Shown here piece after piece: positions 1 to 11,929 of a DNA stretch of 64,000 nt; the first letter of the stretch is position 1, and every line of letters begins with the position of its first letter. A program made the translations under genes and the position numbers. The notes below the pieces were generated by a model. It did no database searches, was not told the origin of the DNA, and saw only the letters and a list, made by a program, of their open reading frames with translations. Source of the DNA: Rutpela maculata (lineage: Eukaryota; Arthropoda; Insecta; Coleoptera; Cerambycidae); assembly GCA_936432065.2 (NCBI GenBank), contig OW386291.2, positions 101,993,823 to 102,057,822 of the forward strand, given 5' to 3'.

Positions 1-860
1 ATAACATTATCAACTAAAAATAGAATATAAGGCGAGTCTTTGCATTGTTAGTGCTCTCTCTGACTTTATGCATAATGTGATTGGTCGAAACATGCCTAAG
101 AATTATACAATGAGACTCTCAGAGTCTCAACAGTTTTGGGCCAGTTACCAATCTATGCATTATAATACCTGTGGTTCAAGGTATATTGGATTATTGATTG
201 TCATTACATTGAAAATATATCAAATTCCGTGGATTTTCAAGTTTCTACGGCTGCGATTGTTAAATAATTATATCTACTTTGTTATTTATTAGATGAGTCG
301 GTTTGGAAATGCATTATTATGTGACGTAAATAATGAAATTGAAAATAAGGGTCAGTAAACACTGAAAAATTATAAGAAAACATCTGGAGGCAGTTAATGG
401 CAAAAATTAATATTAAAATTTTTTTATGTAGTTTATTTATTCGTGACATACTCTCCCCACTCGTGCTTTTAAATTTTATCCAAAATTTTTTCTCAAGCTA
501 AGCTGCCAAAAGGTAATATAACTCGTATAAATTTGTAGTTTATTATCAAAGATTAAATCCCTCCCGCTAAAGCGCTCGAGATTGAATAAAATGATAAACT
601 GTCAATTTACACTCTTTATCGTAAGTACTAGTGATATTACATACGAAACTACCTCACTTCAAAAGTGCTTCCTTCAGAATTTATGGGGCCTTAAAGACAA
701 AAAATCATTTTGGCTATACTTCAAAAACCAAGTATATTCACATATTTAACTGAAAATTAAATTTCTCAATTATACTTGCTTCATCTGTAAAAAATCATAA
801 AAGATTCTCAAGTGCAGTGCGGTGCTTTTTTCGACTACGTGGAAAAAGGCTGTGATAACC
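1..860. other. AT-rich sequence, nothing recognised
   Basis: No coding segment, RNA gene or clear repeat structure can be supported here. The short open frames show no recognisable domain. Confidence 0.5.
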
Positions 861-864
861 GTGT

Positions 865-1112
865 TATCCAAGAAACTAAATCCAGAGAAATTAAAGTATC
901 TTCATCTATCCGTATTCTTCCCACTGTGTCAAAAATAGTTGGAAAGATAACGGTAATTCAAATTTCTGAGGTATTTCTACTAACTGTATCTCAGTCTGAA
1001 TATAGAAGAGGACATAGCTGCACCACAGTACTGCTCTACGTAATAGATGATATAGTAAGAGCAACAGATCAGGGTTTATGCACATTGCACAATGTTAACC
1101 TTATTGAATTTT
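865..1112 (+). pseudogene. Relic of a non-LTR retrotransposon reverse transcriptase
   Basis: The translation resembles the middle of a LINE reverse transcriptase: a degraded 'RPISILP' block (IRILPTVSKIVGKI), then QISE, then the block before the first catalytic Asp (a degenerate QSGFRKGHS reading SQSEYRRGHSCTTVLL), then VIDDIVRATDQGLC. In Jockey/CR1-type elements this order directly precedes the LDFSKAFD motif, which is decayed here (NLIEF). Only about 80 residues survive; flanking RT blocks, endonuclease and a 3' tail are not visible. The call rests on motif order recognised by eye. The clade is uncertain. Confidence 0.6.
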
Positions 1113-1114
1113 AG

Positions 1115-2255
1115 AATTTTCAAATTTTAATATAAATGTTAAGATATATGACATGCGGAAAATATAACAGTAGTTTCCAGAGTATTCTACCATGCTATTT
1201 TACATGCATGTCAAAGAAATTTTAAGCCCAAAAAAAGTTATGGTGTTTACAAGAAACGTATTTTTAACCGACTTCATTATCAAATAAAAAATGTTTGTTC
1301 ATCTCTCATATAGACTTCAAGCTAAAAATGCTTTTCGTACACACACACACTCAGCTTATTATGAAACAGAATTCTGCACACTTTTCTTTTATGATGATTA
1401 TGAAAAATTTTTTTCCGGTATAATAATGACAAGAGGTCTTAAATCGACTGTAAAGTTGTATAAGTATATTATTTTCCCCTGTGTATTAAACATAAATAAT
1501 TTTCATTAATAATTTAATACACCATTTGCATATTTCAAGCTATTTATTACTAATGACGCTCATTTTTATTATAATTTACATCCATTTTAGAGTAATTGTT
1601 GAAAATAAGTAAAATACTGGCTATCAAAAGGCGCCACAAGTTAAGATATCGGTATTATATTTTGTTTAAAATCTGATTCACCGCATTCGGTTTAAAAGAA
1701 AGTAACAAACGTTGGTCTTCGGATATCATGTAATTTATAGCATAATATCAAAGCGTAATATTCAGATAGCTTTCGGTGATAAAAGTGGACGCAGCTTGTA
1801 TTTGATTAATGTAGGTTTTAGATTTGTAGAAAGCTCAAAACTACGCTGACACAGCGACTGGTGCTGCTGTGACATTTCGGCTTGGCTGATGCAAATTGCA
1901 TAAATTGTAATTGCAAACATTAATATATTGAATATCTGTCAGGAGCGCTTATGCAGCTGATTTAACATAATTCTATTAATTAAAAGGATTATCTGTAGGT
2001 TAGTGCATTTTGGTAAATAACTAGGGTAACTGCTTTGGTAAATAATAGGAAAATTTCGGTTGGATGTTGCTTGCGAATATGTATGAGAAAGTTTGGTATT
2101 TTGTAACAAATTACCACAAAAGTAATCAACCGACCGCGATAAAAAAATAGGCAGGGTCGTTAACCTTAGATGATTGCGATTTGCGAACACTATAACAGAG
2201 CGTTCGCAAAGAGTGCTAAACGTTGTCGACAGGAGGTGTAGTGAGGAAGGATTTT
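1115..2255. other. AT-rich sequence, nothing recognised
   Basis: No gene, terminal repeat or tandem array was found. The minus-strand open frames near 1.94-2.41 kb are antisense or chance frames next to the LINE relic that follows. Confidence 0.4.
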
Positions 2256-2259
2256 CCAT

Positions 2260-3790
2260 AAATTCTCACAAAAATACACCTTTACACGAAAAAGAGACTT
2301 GGGAGGCCTAAAACGCCTAAGGCTCAATGGAGTGAAAATTCCATTGGCCAGCGAGGTTAAATACCTAGGAGTCAATTCGATCAAAAGCTGACATGGAATT
2401 CCCACATCCAAAAAGCCACACAGAAAGCAACCGTTGCCCTTGGAAGGTGCAGGCAGATATGTGGAGAAAATTGGGGGTTAAATCCTAAGATGATCCTATG
2501 GTTGTAAGATCCATGATAACCCATGGATCGGTGGTATGGTGGACCAAGACACTGCAACTGGAAACAATAAGGCTATTAATTGGCGTACAAAGGCTTGCTT
2601 GCCAGTGCGCCACTGGGGCCATAAGAACTGCTTCCACGGCTGCACTGGAAGTCCTTTTAGACCTGACACCAATACACATCTTTATCCAGGGGGAAGCCCG
2701 TTCAATGGTACACAGGGTAATTTAATTCACAACGCCCGTAAGGCAACAACAAGGAACTGCGCACCAACAGTTATACTCAGAGTTGAAGGCAGATCCCATA
2801 CTGGGAATTCCCAGTGACACCATGGTCCCAAAGTATAACTTCTATAAACATTTTTAAATCAAAATACCAGACTGGAAAAACGGTCCTCCAATATTGGCAC
2901 AAGCAGTCTGGTATACGGACGGCTCCAAGACAGAAAAGGGAATCGGAGCTGATGATTTACGGGATAAGGTCGAAAACGAAAATCTCGATAAGCCTAGGAA
3001 TACACGCCATAGTATTTCAGACTGAAGTGGTCACTTTACAGTGGCATGCAAAGGAAATAATATGGCAAGGAACTCTTTATCGGTTCAAGACTAGTATGGG
3101 ATTGTATAAATGCCAATACGGACCTAGCAAGTCAAAACAAAGTGACCGTGTCATGGGTACCAGGACACGAGGGACACAGGGGAAATGAGAAGACTAATGA
3201 ACTGGCCCTGGAAGGCACGTCTAAGGCCCTAGTAGGACCCGAAACCTTTTGAGGTGTGGCTAAGCCATGCTTACGTGCATCCATTAATAAATGGGTCCTC
3301 GCCGAGGTTGTCTGGGTAGCTCCGGGCCAGGCTTCGGGGAGACGCATAGTTGTAATTTCTAATATTAATAAATCCTTGTTCAGTTCAGTTCGGAGTGGTG
3401 GAAGAGTTTCCCATGACAGGATAGCCCAAGAAGTTCTTTAAAGAACGACCGGTCAAATTCATGAAAGGCCTACTCCGCCAAAATAGAAAGGCCATTAGAA
3501 TAATGGTGGGTCTTCTAATACGACACTGTAGGCTTAACACACATATTAGTCTAATGGGTCTGGCAGAGGATGCAACATGCAGATTCTGTCAAGAGGAAGA
3601 GGAAACGGCAGTACTACATTGTAACAATGCGAAGGCCTAGCCAGACTACTTGGCGAGGAGAAACCAAAGGCAGATAGCTATACCAAGGAGCCCTTATCAA
3701 AGCTACGGAGTCTGATACAAAAGACAAAGCTGGAGCTCTGGGTAAAATTAGATTAGGAGTGCTACAATAGATCCACAGGGGTTGCAGTGG
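2260..3790 (+). pseudogene. 3' half of a decayed RNase H-bearing LINE (I/R1/LOA-like)
   Basis: Read across several frames, this stretch follows the 3' part of an I-superfamily LINE ORF2. It has an RT-thumb block with EVKYLGV near 2.36 kb, then WNSHIQKAT and GLNPKMILWL, then SVVWWTKT and RLACQCATGAIRTASTAALE near 2.6 kb. An RNase H start (VWYTDGSKTEKGIG) follows near 2.91 kb and VSWVPGHEGH at 3.15 kb. A C-terminal CCHC-like block reads CRFCQEEEETAVLHC near 3.58 kb. Multiple frameshifts and stops (for example after KYLGV) make it inactive. The RNase H domain argues against Jockey and for I/R1/LOA relatives. No poly(A) tail or target duplication could be fixed. Confidence 0.78.
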
Positions 3791-4003
3791 TCAAGTCCAA
3801 TCAGTCAGCTCCCTTTTCAAAACTACATTCTACCTTAGATGATGATAGTTTTTGCGAAAATATGAAAAAAATTCCTATATATACGCTTGTCAGGAAATAC
3901 TTCCTAAGGAAACCCCTTGAAGGTGGGGTCCTCGAGGGTGATTATTTAGTATTTCAGGAACCACGCTACAGAAATGATTTCCGTATGTTATTTAGCATCA
4001 ATA

Positions 4004-4664
4004 ATAGTGGAACGGATAGAACGTCGTAGCTCATTAAAAATATTTTCGGAGTAGAAAGATATGGGACAAAAACCATCTTGTTCAGAAATGTTTAACGCAT
4101 CAGAATCTCTTTTTACGAAAATTTTGGGTGGTACTGAAAAAAATATGAGCGACTGAATCTTGAAAATGTTTCGTACGGGCCTCCTCCGCAAACTGATGTT
4201 TTTTTTTTCTCCATAGCCAAGTAACGTAAATTACTAATTTTTGTTTCACTGATGTACTATTGGGTATGGAACGAGTATATATTTTTTAATGTAGAAGGCA
4301 CCTTCAATTTTAGTTGTAGTTATTTTTTTCCGAGCGGAACACGACAGAATTGAGAAAGTTCCGACTTCAGTTGTGCTTAACTTTTTTTCACGATATGGAT
4401 TTCAATTTTTTTACCACGTTTGGTTGAATTGAAGCAATACCAACATATGCTCTCTCATAACATATGGTCGCGTTTCAAAAATAAAGTTTTTAGAGCCATT
4501 TTTATAACGTCGTGTCTGGCGAGCTGTTCTCCTCACTAGGAGTGCGAGAGAGAGCGAATTATCGACTACGGACTAGTGATGGGATCACTCGAGTGAAAAA
4601 TAACCGATTATCAGGTTATTGAAATAACCTGCATTACTCGGTTATTATCGACGAGTACTCAAGT
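4004..4664 (+). repeat. Left terminal inverted repeat of element A
   Basis: It pairs with 6224-6885 with few mismatches. Shared landmarks are the AGTGATGGG motif near 4576, a run of T near 4200 and the outer tip at 4004. Confidence 0.8.
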
Positions 4665-4726
4665 GTATATTTCAACTCACATATTATTCGCAACCAGTGC
4701 AGTGCAGTGTCTTGACTTGATCAGTA

Positions 4727-5335
4727 CATGCTTTGACAGGTTCAGACTCAACGAGTTCATTTTATAAAATTGGCAAGAAAACAGTATTTGACACTTTAAT
4801 AAAAACACCTGAAATATTCGAAAGTTTACAATTTCTTGAAGTGCTGCCAACAAACGAAGCTGTTGACGCTGTGAGAAATTTTGTACAAAAATTGTACAAT
4901 CAAAAGAGTTGCACAAGCTTGGACGAGCTTCGTTATAACATGACGATGAAAACCAAGAAATCTGCAGCAGAATTTCCTCCGCCTGAAGCAACACGTTTTA
5001 AGGTATGTACTTCTAAACGTGACCATATTATATTGCACAAATCAATCTTATAGGTGTCTACTTCAAACCAAGATTTGAAAAAACCGTCACATTCCTATCG
5101 CGGAGAAACTTGATATATTTTCGTATGGTTGGCGAAGCATGAAAATGTATTGAAACCCCTGTGGACGACGAAAGTTGCCATACCAGATGAAATTAGGGAG
5201 GTACTCAATATTTACTGTAAAGATAAGACATGCTCTACTCAGAAAAGTGACTGTTTCAAAGAGAATATTAAATGCTCTGAACTGTGCAAATGTAAAGAAT
5301 GCAAAAATGCTGATATCGAGCCCCAATATGATTCA
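4727..5335 (+). pseudogene. C-terminal part of a PIN/XPG-nuclease-like protein with Cys-rich tail
   Basis: The translation begins ALTGSDSTSSFYKIGKK, a close match to the ALTGCDTTSAF-x-GKGK motif of a large family of uncharacterised animal proteins with a PIN/FEN-like core. It continues with LYNQKSCTSLDELRY and a degraded LPPT block (FPPPEA) near 4975. After an interruption of about 100 bp with a frame change comes PLWTTK near 5158 and a Cys-rich tail (CKDKTCSTQKSDC, then CSELCKCKEC), which in intact relatives is a CXC-like zinc-binding tail. The N-terminal two thirds is absent; the left TIR ends about 60 bp upstream. The biochemical role of the family is unknown to me. It could be element cargo, a core element gene, or a captured fragment. 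Confidence 0.72.
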
Positions 5336-6223
5336 GAAGATTCAGACTTTTTGTTTTGCACTATATATTGTTTTATGTTATGTGTTATGTAAAACCTTCT
5401 TTCATCAATTTTTGTTGTGTTTACCCATCGTCCGATTTGTGTTTTCTCCGTTCAGTATTATTATTATTATTACTATTACCATACCTACTTGTACAAATAT
5501 TAATAGATAATATATATAATAAATAATATTTTCAGTTCTCAAATTTCCCCTTGACATTGTGTTCAGTTGAGAATCAAAAGGTTATTTTAGTGTATATTTG
5601 CGGTTCTAATAATTATTGCACATGAGGTTTCAATTATTTCTACCCCAAAAACATTTCATTTTTAAAAATAACCCGGCCGTGAGTTCCACAATATTTATAT
5701 TTATAATGCGCTCCTTTTCCAATGCGCGTCCGTAGTAGTGATGGGCATAACCGATTAATTTCAATAACCGAATACTAGGTATTCAAGTGATTTCAATAAC
5801 CGGATAATCATTAGTGTTGGTCACTTGAATGCTATGCATAACTTACAAGGCTATTTAACAATTTTTGCTCAAATTCCGATTCATACAAATTTTTTTAAAA
5901 GTTCCATGGGAATATCAATCAATCAAATCATTTTTGGGAAAAATGTGTACAGGATAAAATGATTCTTTATAAAATTGCACATAGTTTGATTATTTCTTGA
6001 CATAATAAATATAAATATAAATAATATAAATAATAAAGCAAATGGATACTGATTACTACATCAGTCGGTTCGAATTCACATACCTAATACTTATTTTAGA
6101 AACGTAGGCTAGTAATGAGGTTCACTCGTTTATTATACGATACGAGTTAACATTTAATTTATTTGTGAGAGAGTGATGAGTTATATGACTACTTCAATAA
6201 CTGTTTAACATTCGGCTATTTTT
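5336..6223. other. Loop of element A, no gene
   Basis: AT-rich, with a short (TTA)n run near 5457-5480. A third copy of the GTGATGGG...ATAACCG motif lies at about 5733-5810. Nothing else recognised. Confidence 0.5.
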
Positions 6224-6885
6224 CACTTGAGTACTCGTCAGCAATAACCGAGTAATGCAGGTTATTTCAATAACCTGATAACCGGTTATTTTTCACTCCC
6301 ATCACTAGTCCGTAGTCGATAATTCGCTCTCTCTCGCACTCCCAGCGAGGAGAACAGTTCGCCAGACACGACGTTATAAAAATGGCTCTAAAAACTTTAT
6401 TTTTGAAACGCGACCATATGTTATGCGAGAGCATATTTTGGTATTGTTTCAATTCAGCCAAACATGGTAAAAAAATTGAAATTCATATCGTGAAAAAAAA
6501 AGTTAAGCACTACTGAAGCCGGAACTTTCTCAATTCTGTCGTGTCCCGCTCGGAAAAAAAATAACTACAACTAAAATTGAAGGTGCTTTCTACATTAAAA
6601 AATATATACTCGTTCCATACCCAATAGTACATCAGTGAAACAAAAATTAGTAATTTACGTTACTTGGCTATGGAGAAAAAAAAACATCAGTTTGCGGAGG
6701 AGGCCCGTACGAAAATAGACATTTTCCAGATTCAATCGCTTATATTTTTTTTCAGTACCACCCAAAAATTTCGTAAAAAGATATTCTGATGCGTTAAACA
6801 TTTCTGAACAAGATGGTTTTTATCCCATATCTTTCTACTCCGAAAATATTTTTAATGAGCTACGACGTTCTATCCGTTCCACTAT
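6224..6885 (-). repeat. Right terminal inverted repeat of element A
   Basis: Reverse complement of 4004-4664. The longest minus-strand open frame here is simply arm sequence and matches nothing known. Confidence 0.8.
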
Positions 6886-7294
6886 AAGGGCTATTATTTT
6901 AAAGTATTGAACAAAATTAAAGTCAACTTGGTTTTTTCTGATTTTACTACCAGAATTTCACGATCTTTACTTTTTATTAAACTCCGTTGGATCCACCGTT
7001 TTTGATGAAAATTGGTTTAAAATAGTTGTAACTGGGTAATTCTTTGTCAAATTTCAACTTAAGTAATTTAATTAATCGAGTAATCATGTGAAATTGTACT
7101 TAATAATTTTTAGTGACTCTTTGTTTTTTGAAATTACCGGTCATTTAAAAAACATTTGTATATAATATTACTTATTATTTTTTCCACCATGATAAAAAAT
7201 ATGTTATGATTTTAAAATTAAAGATTAAATCAACTATTTTACAAAAAATATCTTTAGGAAACTTAACATAAATTACTTTAATGAACCCAACGTA
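6886..7294. other. Spacer between the two long-TIR elements
   Basis: AT-rich, no gene or structure recognised. Confidence 0.5.
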
Positions 7295-7791
7295 TAGGCG
7301 TGCAGATCACCCCCGTTTTAACCAACTAACCGGTTAGGTTGAGGTAACCACTTCTAACTTGGTTTTTCTTCAAGTTGACATAGAAGAGTACTTACAGTAA
7401 AAAATTAGCCAAAGTTAGTTGATCGGAACATATAAATAATTGCAAAAGAACTATAATTTTTTTATATCATGAATTTTGTCGAATTTCATCTTCAACTCGC
7501 GATATCTCAGCAAATAATGAATATTTTTAGATGAAATTTCAGCATGATATTGTTCAAGTTATTATTTAAGATATTGAGTTGGCCATTTATTTCACAGATG
7601 AATATAGTGATTTTTCAAAAAATTTCTTTTGTCAAGCCTAATTTTTTTTTCAAACACAAAAGTTTTGTGACGAATTTTTAACACGATAATTTTTGACAAA
7701 CTTATATTAAAGTACAATATTTAAAGAAGTTTTCTGTAAAGTTTCACGTATTCATATTGTATATACAAAAAGTTATCGCACTTTGAAGTAG
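7295..7791 (+). repeat. Left terminal inverted repeat of element B
   Basis: Pairs with 10472-10985. The inner edge contains TTATCGCACTTTGAAGTAG at 7773-7791, which recurs at 8721 because it is carried in the internal duplication. Confidence 0.8.
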
Positions 7792-9669
7792 CAAGATTTT
7801 GTTTACAAACGATTAGAAAAAACTAATAAACCCACAAATTTTTATGATAGATTAAAACGCTCGAAATTAAAAACTTTTACAGATATGATAAAAAAAAGTT
7901 CTGCAAAAAGAGCAGATAATAGCACAAGTAAAGAATATGTTTCTCCAGAAAAAGTGTAACAAAGAGCTCTGATTCTATCCAAGCAAAGAGCTGATGTAAG
8001 CCTTGAAAAAGTTCTTAGTGTCCCACTGAACGAAATACCTTCTGCTCTATTTAAGGAGGATGGTAATAGGCGAATATCGTCAAAATCTGATTTGTTACAT
8101 GTGATCGAAAAAAATAACATCTGTAATTACAGAATCTTGCTGAACAGAACCACATGATAGAATAATAGATATGAGGCAGATTTGCAGTGTTTAAATACGA
8201 AATATATGAAATGTTTCGAAGATGTTGGACAATATTTTTTGAAGTATTTTCGGAAACTATTTGAAACTTTTTCTGAGATTCACGTCATTTTCTATCGCTA
8301 TGACGTTAGTATGAATCTTAAATCGCAAGAGAGGTCAAAAAGGTATAAACTAAATTCTAATACTTAGGAATTAATGCTAGTCGACCTATACCAGATCGGG
8401 ATAAAGTTATGTCTACAGATGCAAATAAAAATGCTTTGAACCTATTTTTATGCGACTACATCGAAAAATATATTGAAATCCCTCAGACTTCTGATGAAAT
8501 TATTAATAAAAAATTATATTTGGCTGGTGGATACAAAAATCATCTTGTAACTAAAGAAATCACTAATTCACTTAAACGTGAGGTTACAGATTTATTCTCG
8601 AATCATGCTGAAGCTGGCTTTCGAATAATTTGTCATCTGATCTACATTTATAAATAGTACTTAGACACTCAGGACATGATAGTGATCGTTAAGTCCCCAG
8701 ATACAAATGTGTTTATTCTTTTATCGCACTTTGAAGTAGCAAGATTTTGTTTACAAACGATTAGAAAAAACTAATAAACCCACAAATTTTTATGATAGAT
8801 TAAAACGCTCGAAATTAAAAACTTTTACAGATATGATAAAAAAAAGTTCTGTAAAAAGAGCAGATAATAGCACAAGTAAAGAATATGTTTCTCCAGAAAA
8901 AGTGTAACAAAGAGCTCTGATTCTATCCAAGCAAAGAGCTGATGTAAGCCTTGAAAAAGTTCTTAGTGTCCCACTGAACGAAATACCTTCTGCTCTATTT
9001 AAGGAGGATGGTAATAGGCGAATATCGTCAAAATCTGATTTGTTACATGTGATCGAAAAAAATAACATCTGTAATTACAGAATCTTGCTGAACAGAACCA
9101 CATGATAGAATAATAGATATGATGGCAGATTTGCAGTGTTTAAATACGAAATATATGAAATGTTTCGAAGATGTTGGACAATATTTTTTGAAGTATTTTC
9201 GGAAACTATTTGAAACTTTTTCTGAGATTCACGTCATTTTCTATCGCTATGACGTTAGTATGAATCTTAAATCGCAAGAGAGGTCAAAAAGGTATAAACT
9301 AAATTCTAATACTTAGGAATTAATGCTAGTCGACCTATACCAGATCGGGATAAAGTTATGTATACAGATGCAAATAAAAATGCTTTGAAGCTATTTTTAT
9401 GCGACTACATCGAAAAATATATTGAAATCCCCCAGACTTCTGATGAAATTATTAATAAAAAATTATATTTGGCTGGTGGATACAAAAATCATCTTGTAAC
9501 TAAAGAAATCACTAATTCACTTAAACGTGAGGTTACAGATTTATTTTCGAATCATGCTGAAGCTGGCTTTCGAATAATTTGTCATCTGATCTACATTTAT
9601 AAACAGTACTTAGACACTCAGGACATGATAGTGATCGTTAAGTCTCCAGATACAAATGTGTTTATTCTT
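7773..9669 (+). repeat. Tandem duplication, two 948-bp units
   Basis: Unit 1 (7773-8720) and unit 2 (8721-about 9669) are nearly identical; the few differences include a 1-bp insertion near 9122. Unit 1 runs from the inner edge of the left TIR into the gene and is joined to a second copy of the TIR edge. The two original breakpoints share the 7-nt word ATCGCAC, so a microhomology-mediated tandem duplication is the simplest explanation. Both units share the same in-frame stop after the SPEKV residues, so the gene was dead before duplicating. Confidence 0.9.
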
Positions 9670-10263
9670 TTAATCGCACATTATTTTAAAATAAATACAA
9701 AGATTCAAGTATGGTTTCAAACTGAAAAAAATAGCATCAAAACAGATTTGCGGTGCTTTATACCAATACATATTATTTGCTAAGAACTAGGAAGTAGTAT
9801 TGGTTTAGCATTACCAATAATTCGTGCATTAACCGGATACGATACTACTTCCGCTTTCTATAGAATTGGTAAGAAAAAAGCTCTCAACGTAGCATAAAAA
9901 ATGAGCACAGAACATTTAGTCCAGATGTCTCAAATTGAGAATAAATTAACACCTGAAATTGTTAATGCTTGGACAAAATTTGTGATTGGAATATATTACT
10001 TCAAAGGTAAACAAGACAACATTAACGACGTAAGAGTAATCTTAGCTCGAAAAAAAAAACTCCTGAAGAACTTTTACCAATATATTTTGAAGGACCAACA
10101 AGTTTGGAGCTGCTTCAAAAGTATATTTGTAATTGCAGATTAAAAAAAAACATCTTGTGATACAGAATTTTGTTCGCGCTACGCTGCTGGTATAAAATGC
10201 TGTCTCGTTTGTAACTCTACATCAAATTGCTCGTTGCAGCTCATAGATGTTGATTCAGATTAA
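7800..10263 (+). pseudogene. Broken PIN/XPG-nuclease-like protein with Cys-rich tail
   Basis: Segments occur in the order of the family. FYDRLKRSKLKTF and ALILSKQRADVSLEKVLS come first, with LPLNEIPSAL-type spacing, then YDVSMNLKSQERSKR near 8305 and 9253. DANKNALKLFL and KEITNSLKREVTDL follow, then an acidic SPDTNVFILL motif near 9645 (typical of PIN/FEN-like folds). Next are FIPIHIIC, ALTGYDTTSAFYRIGKKKA near 9823-9885, and a Cys-rich tail near 10150-10255 with about seven Cys. It has in-frame stops (after SPEKV in both repeat units), frameshifts and a repeated N-terminal half. In intact relatives this is one protein. Its function is not established to my knowledge; fold similarity suggests a nuclease-like domain. 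Confidence 0.75.
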
Positions 10264-10471
10264 AAATATTAAAAACAATCCAATGTATTATGTATTTTTT
10301 AATTTATCATCAATTAATTTAGTATTTCTTATTTCCACTTTACAGTAATCTGTAAAAAGGTAATATACAACAAAACATTGCATTGATATGATAGTAAACG
10401 CCTGAACTACGGCAACCACCACAATGAAACATGCCGCGCGTAAACAACATGTCTGCTGCGCGCGGAGACGC

Positions 10472-10985
10472 TACTTCAAAGTGCGATAACTTTTTGCATA
10501 TACAATATGAATAAGTGAAACTTAAAAGAAAACTTCTTTAAATACTGTACTTTAATATAAGTTTGTCAAAAAATATCGTATTAAAAGTTCGTCACACAAT
10601 TTTTGTGTTTGAATAAAAAATTAGTCTTGACAAAAGAAATTTTTTGAAAAATCACTATTTTCATCTGTGAAATAAATAAGAGTTCGGACCAATTCAGTAT
10701 CTTAACGAATAACTTGAGCAATGTCGTGCTGAAATTTCATCTAAAAATATTCGTTATTTTCCGAGATAACGCGAGTTGAAGATGAAATTCAGCAAAATTC
10801 GTGATATAAGAAAATTATAGTTTTTTTCAATTATTTATATGTTCCGATCAACTAACTTTGGCTAATTTTTTACTGTAAGTACTCTTCGATGTCAGCTTGA
10901 AGAAAAATCAAGTCAGAAGTGGTTACCTCGCACAAATCGGTTACTCAGTTTCTAGAGCACTTATTGGGGGTGATCTGCACGCCTA
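10472..10985 (-). repeat. Right terminal inverted repeat of element B
   Basis: Reverse complement of the left arm with scattered substitutions. The inner edge is CTACTTCAAAGTGCGATAA at 10472. Confidence 0.8.
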
Positions 10986-11929
10986 GTAGGTTGTTAAGTT
11001 ATTATTAATTACACGAAAAAATAATGATCAATTTTTAGTTTTTTGGCTTATTTGTAATATTTCACAAGGGTACGACTTTTGTTTGCAACTGAATTTCTTC
11101 AATGCATGATGAGAGAATGGCACACCAAAATTACTTTATTTAAATATCCCTAGTACTAACTATAATAGCAACGATGGCTGGAGATATGTGTTCAAAGTTG
11201 TCATCTAATATATGTTTCCTCCCAATAATAATTGTTCAGCCACTCACCAACATAAAATGTTAAGTACCCCTTCTCCTATGGGTATTTATTTAGGTCAACA
11301 ATAGGAAACATTTACCAACTATCATAAGTTAACTTTCTAATAGGACTAGGTAACATTTCACTGCCTTAACCTCTTGAATAAAATACCTTTGCTTGCCTAT
11401 TTTCGACTTCGAATTTACTTTGATTTCTTTCCCCACATTAGTAAATCTCTGGATAATTGAAGGTAAATTTACCCGTCACTAAGTTGGCAAATTAAATATT
11501 CTGACCGAATACCAGGTCGAATTGAAATAATTCTGACCATAAATGTTTGTTGGGACTACACCTTTCGATGTATCCTCATATGCTCTACAAATTTGGTCTC
11601 TTGTTTCCTCCGTATCTGTTATATTTTTTGAGCTACGAGCATTTTTTGAAAATATTGCGAAGATTGGCCGCCATATTAAATATCTAGTTATAAATTCGTA
11701 TTTACTAGGCTTAAATAGGGAGAAAACAACGGAAAGCCAATTGTTGTTTCATGCTCCTATAATGCCCGGTATTAGAAAATGTCTCTAATCTAATATAGAT
11801 GTTTTAAAATAAATTTAGAGTTTTTTGCTTTCTGGCATAGTCAAATTGTTTAGTGACAATTCAACAGACTTTTGCATTTTTGGCGAGAGATTAAATACAA
11901 TAAAAATATTATTTTGTATGCCTACGAAT
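10986..11929. other. AT-rich spacer, nothing recognised
   Basis: No gene or repeat structure was identified between element B and the next candidate element. Confidence 0.45.

Larger units (their letters stand above)
4004..6885. mobile_element. Long-TIR foldback element A (2.9 kb)
   Basis: Arms of about 660 bp (4004-4664 and 6224-6885) are reverse complements of each other, starting TAGTGGAACGG and ending CCGTTCCACTA. A TA dinucleotide lies at both tips, so a 2-bp TA target duplication is possible but cannot be told from the symmetric ends. The loop holds a fragment of a PIN-like/CXC gene (4727-5335) and, near 5733 and at the inner arm edges, the motif GTGATGGG followed by ATAACCG repeats, like the tips of hAT-type elements. 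No transposase frame is present, so it is non-autonomous or decayed. The arms could also come from an inverted duplication of an older element. Confidence 0.75.
7295..10985. mobile_element. Long-TIR element B carrying a PIN-like/CXC gene (3.7 kb)
   Basis: Arms at 7295-7791 and 10472-10985 are inverted copies. The tips read TAGGCGTGCAGATCACCCCC on the left and its complement on the right, again with TA at each tip. A GTA trinucleotide also flanks both sides (7292-7294, 10986-10988), so the target duplication is either TA or GTA. The only gene remnant inside, on the plus strand, is a near full-length but broken PIN-like/CXC gene with an internal 948-bp duplication. No DDE transposase is visible. 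Arm sequence is unrelated to element A by eye, yet both carry the same gene family and TA tips. Confidence 0.8.
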
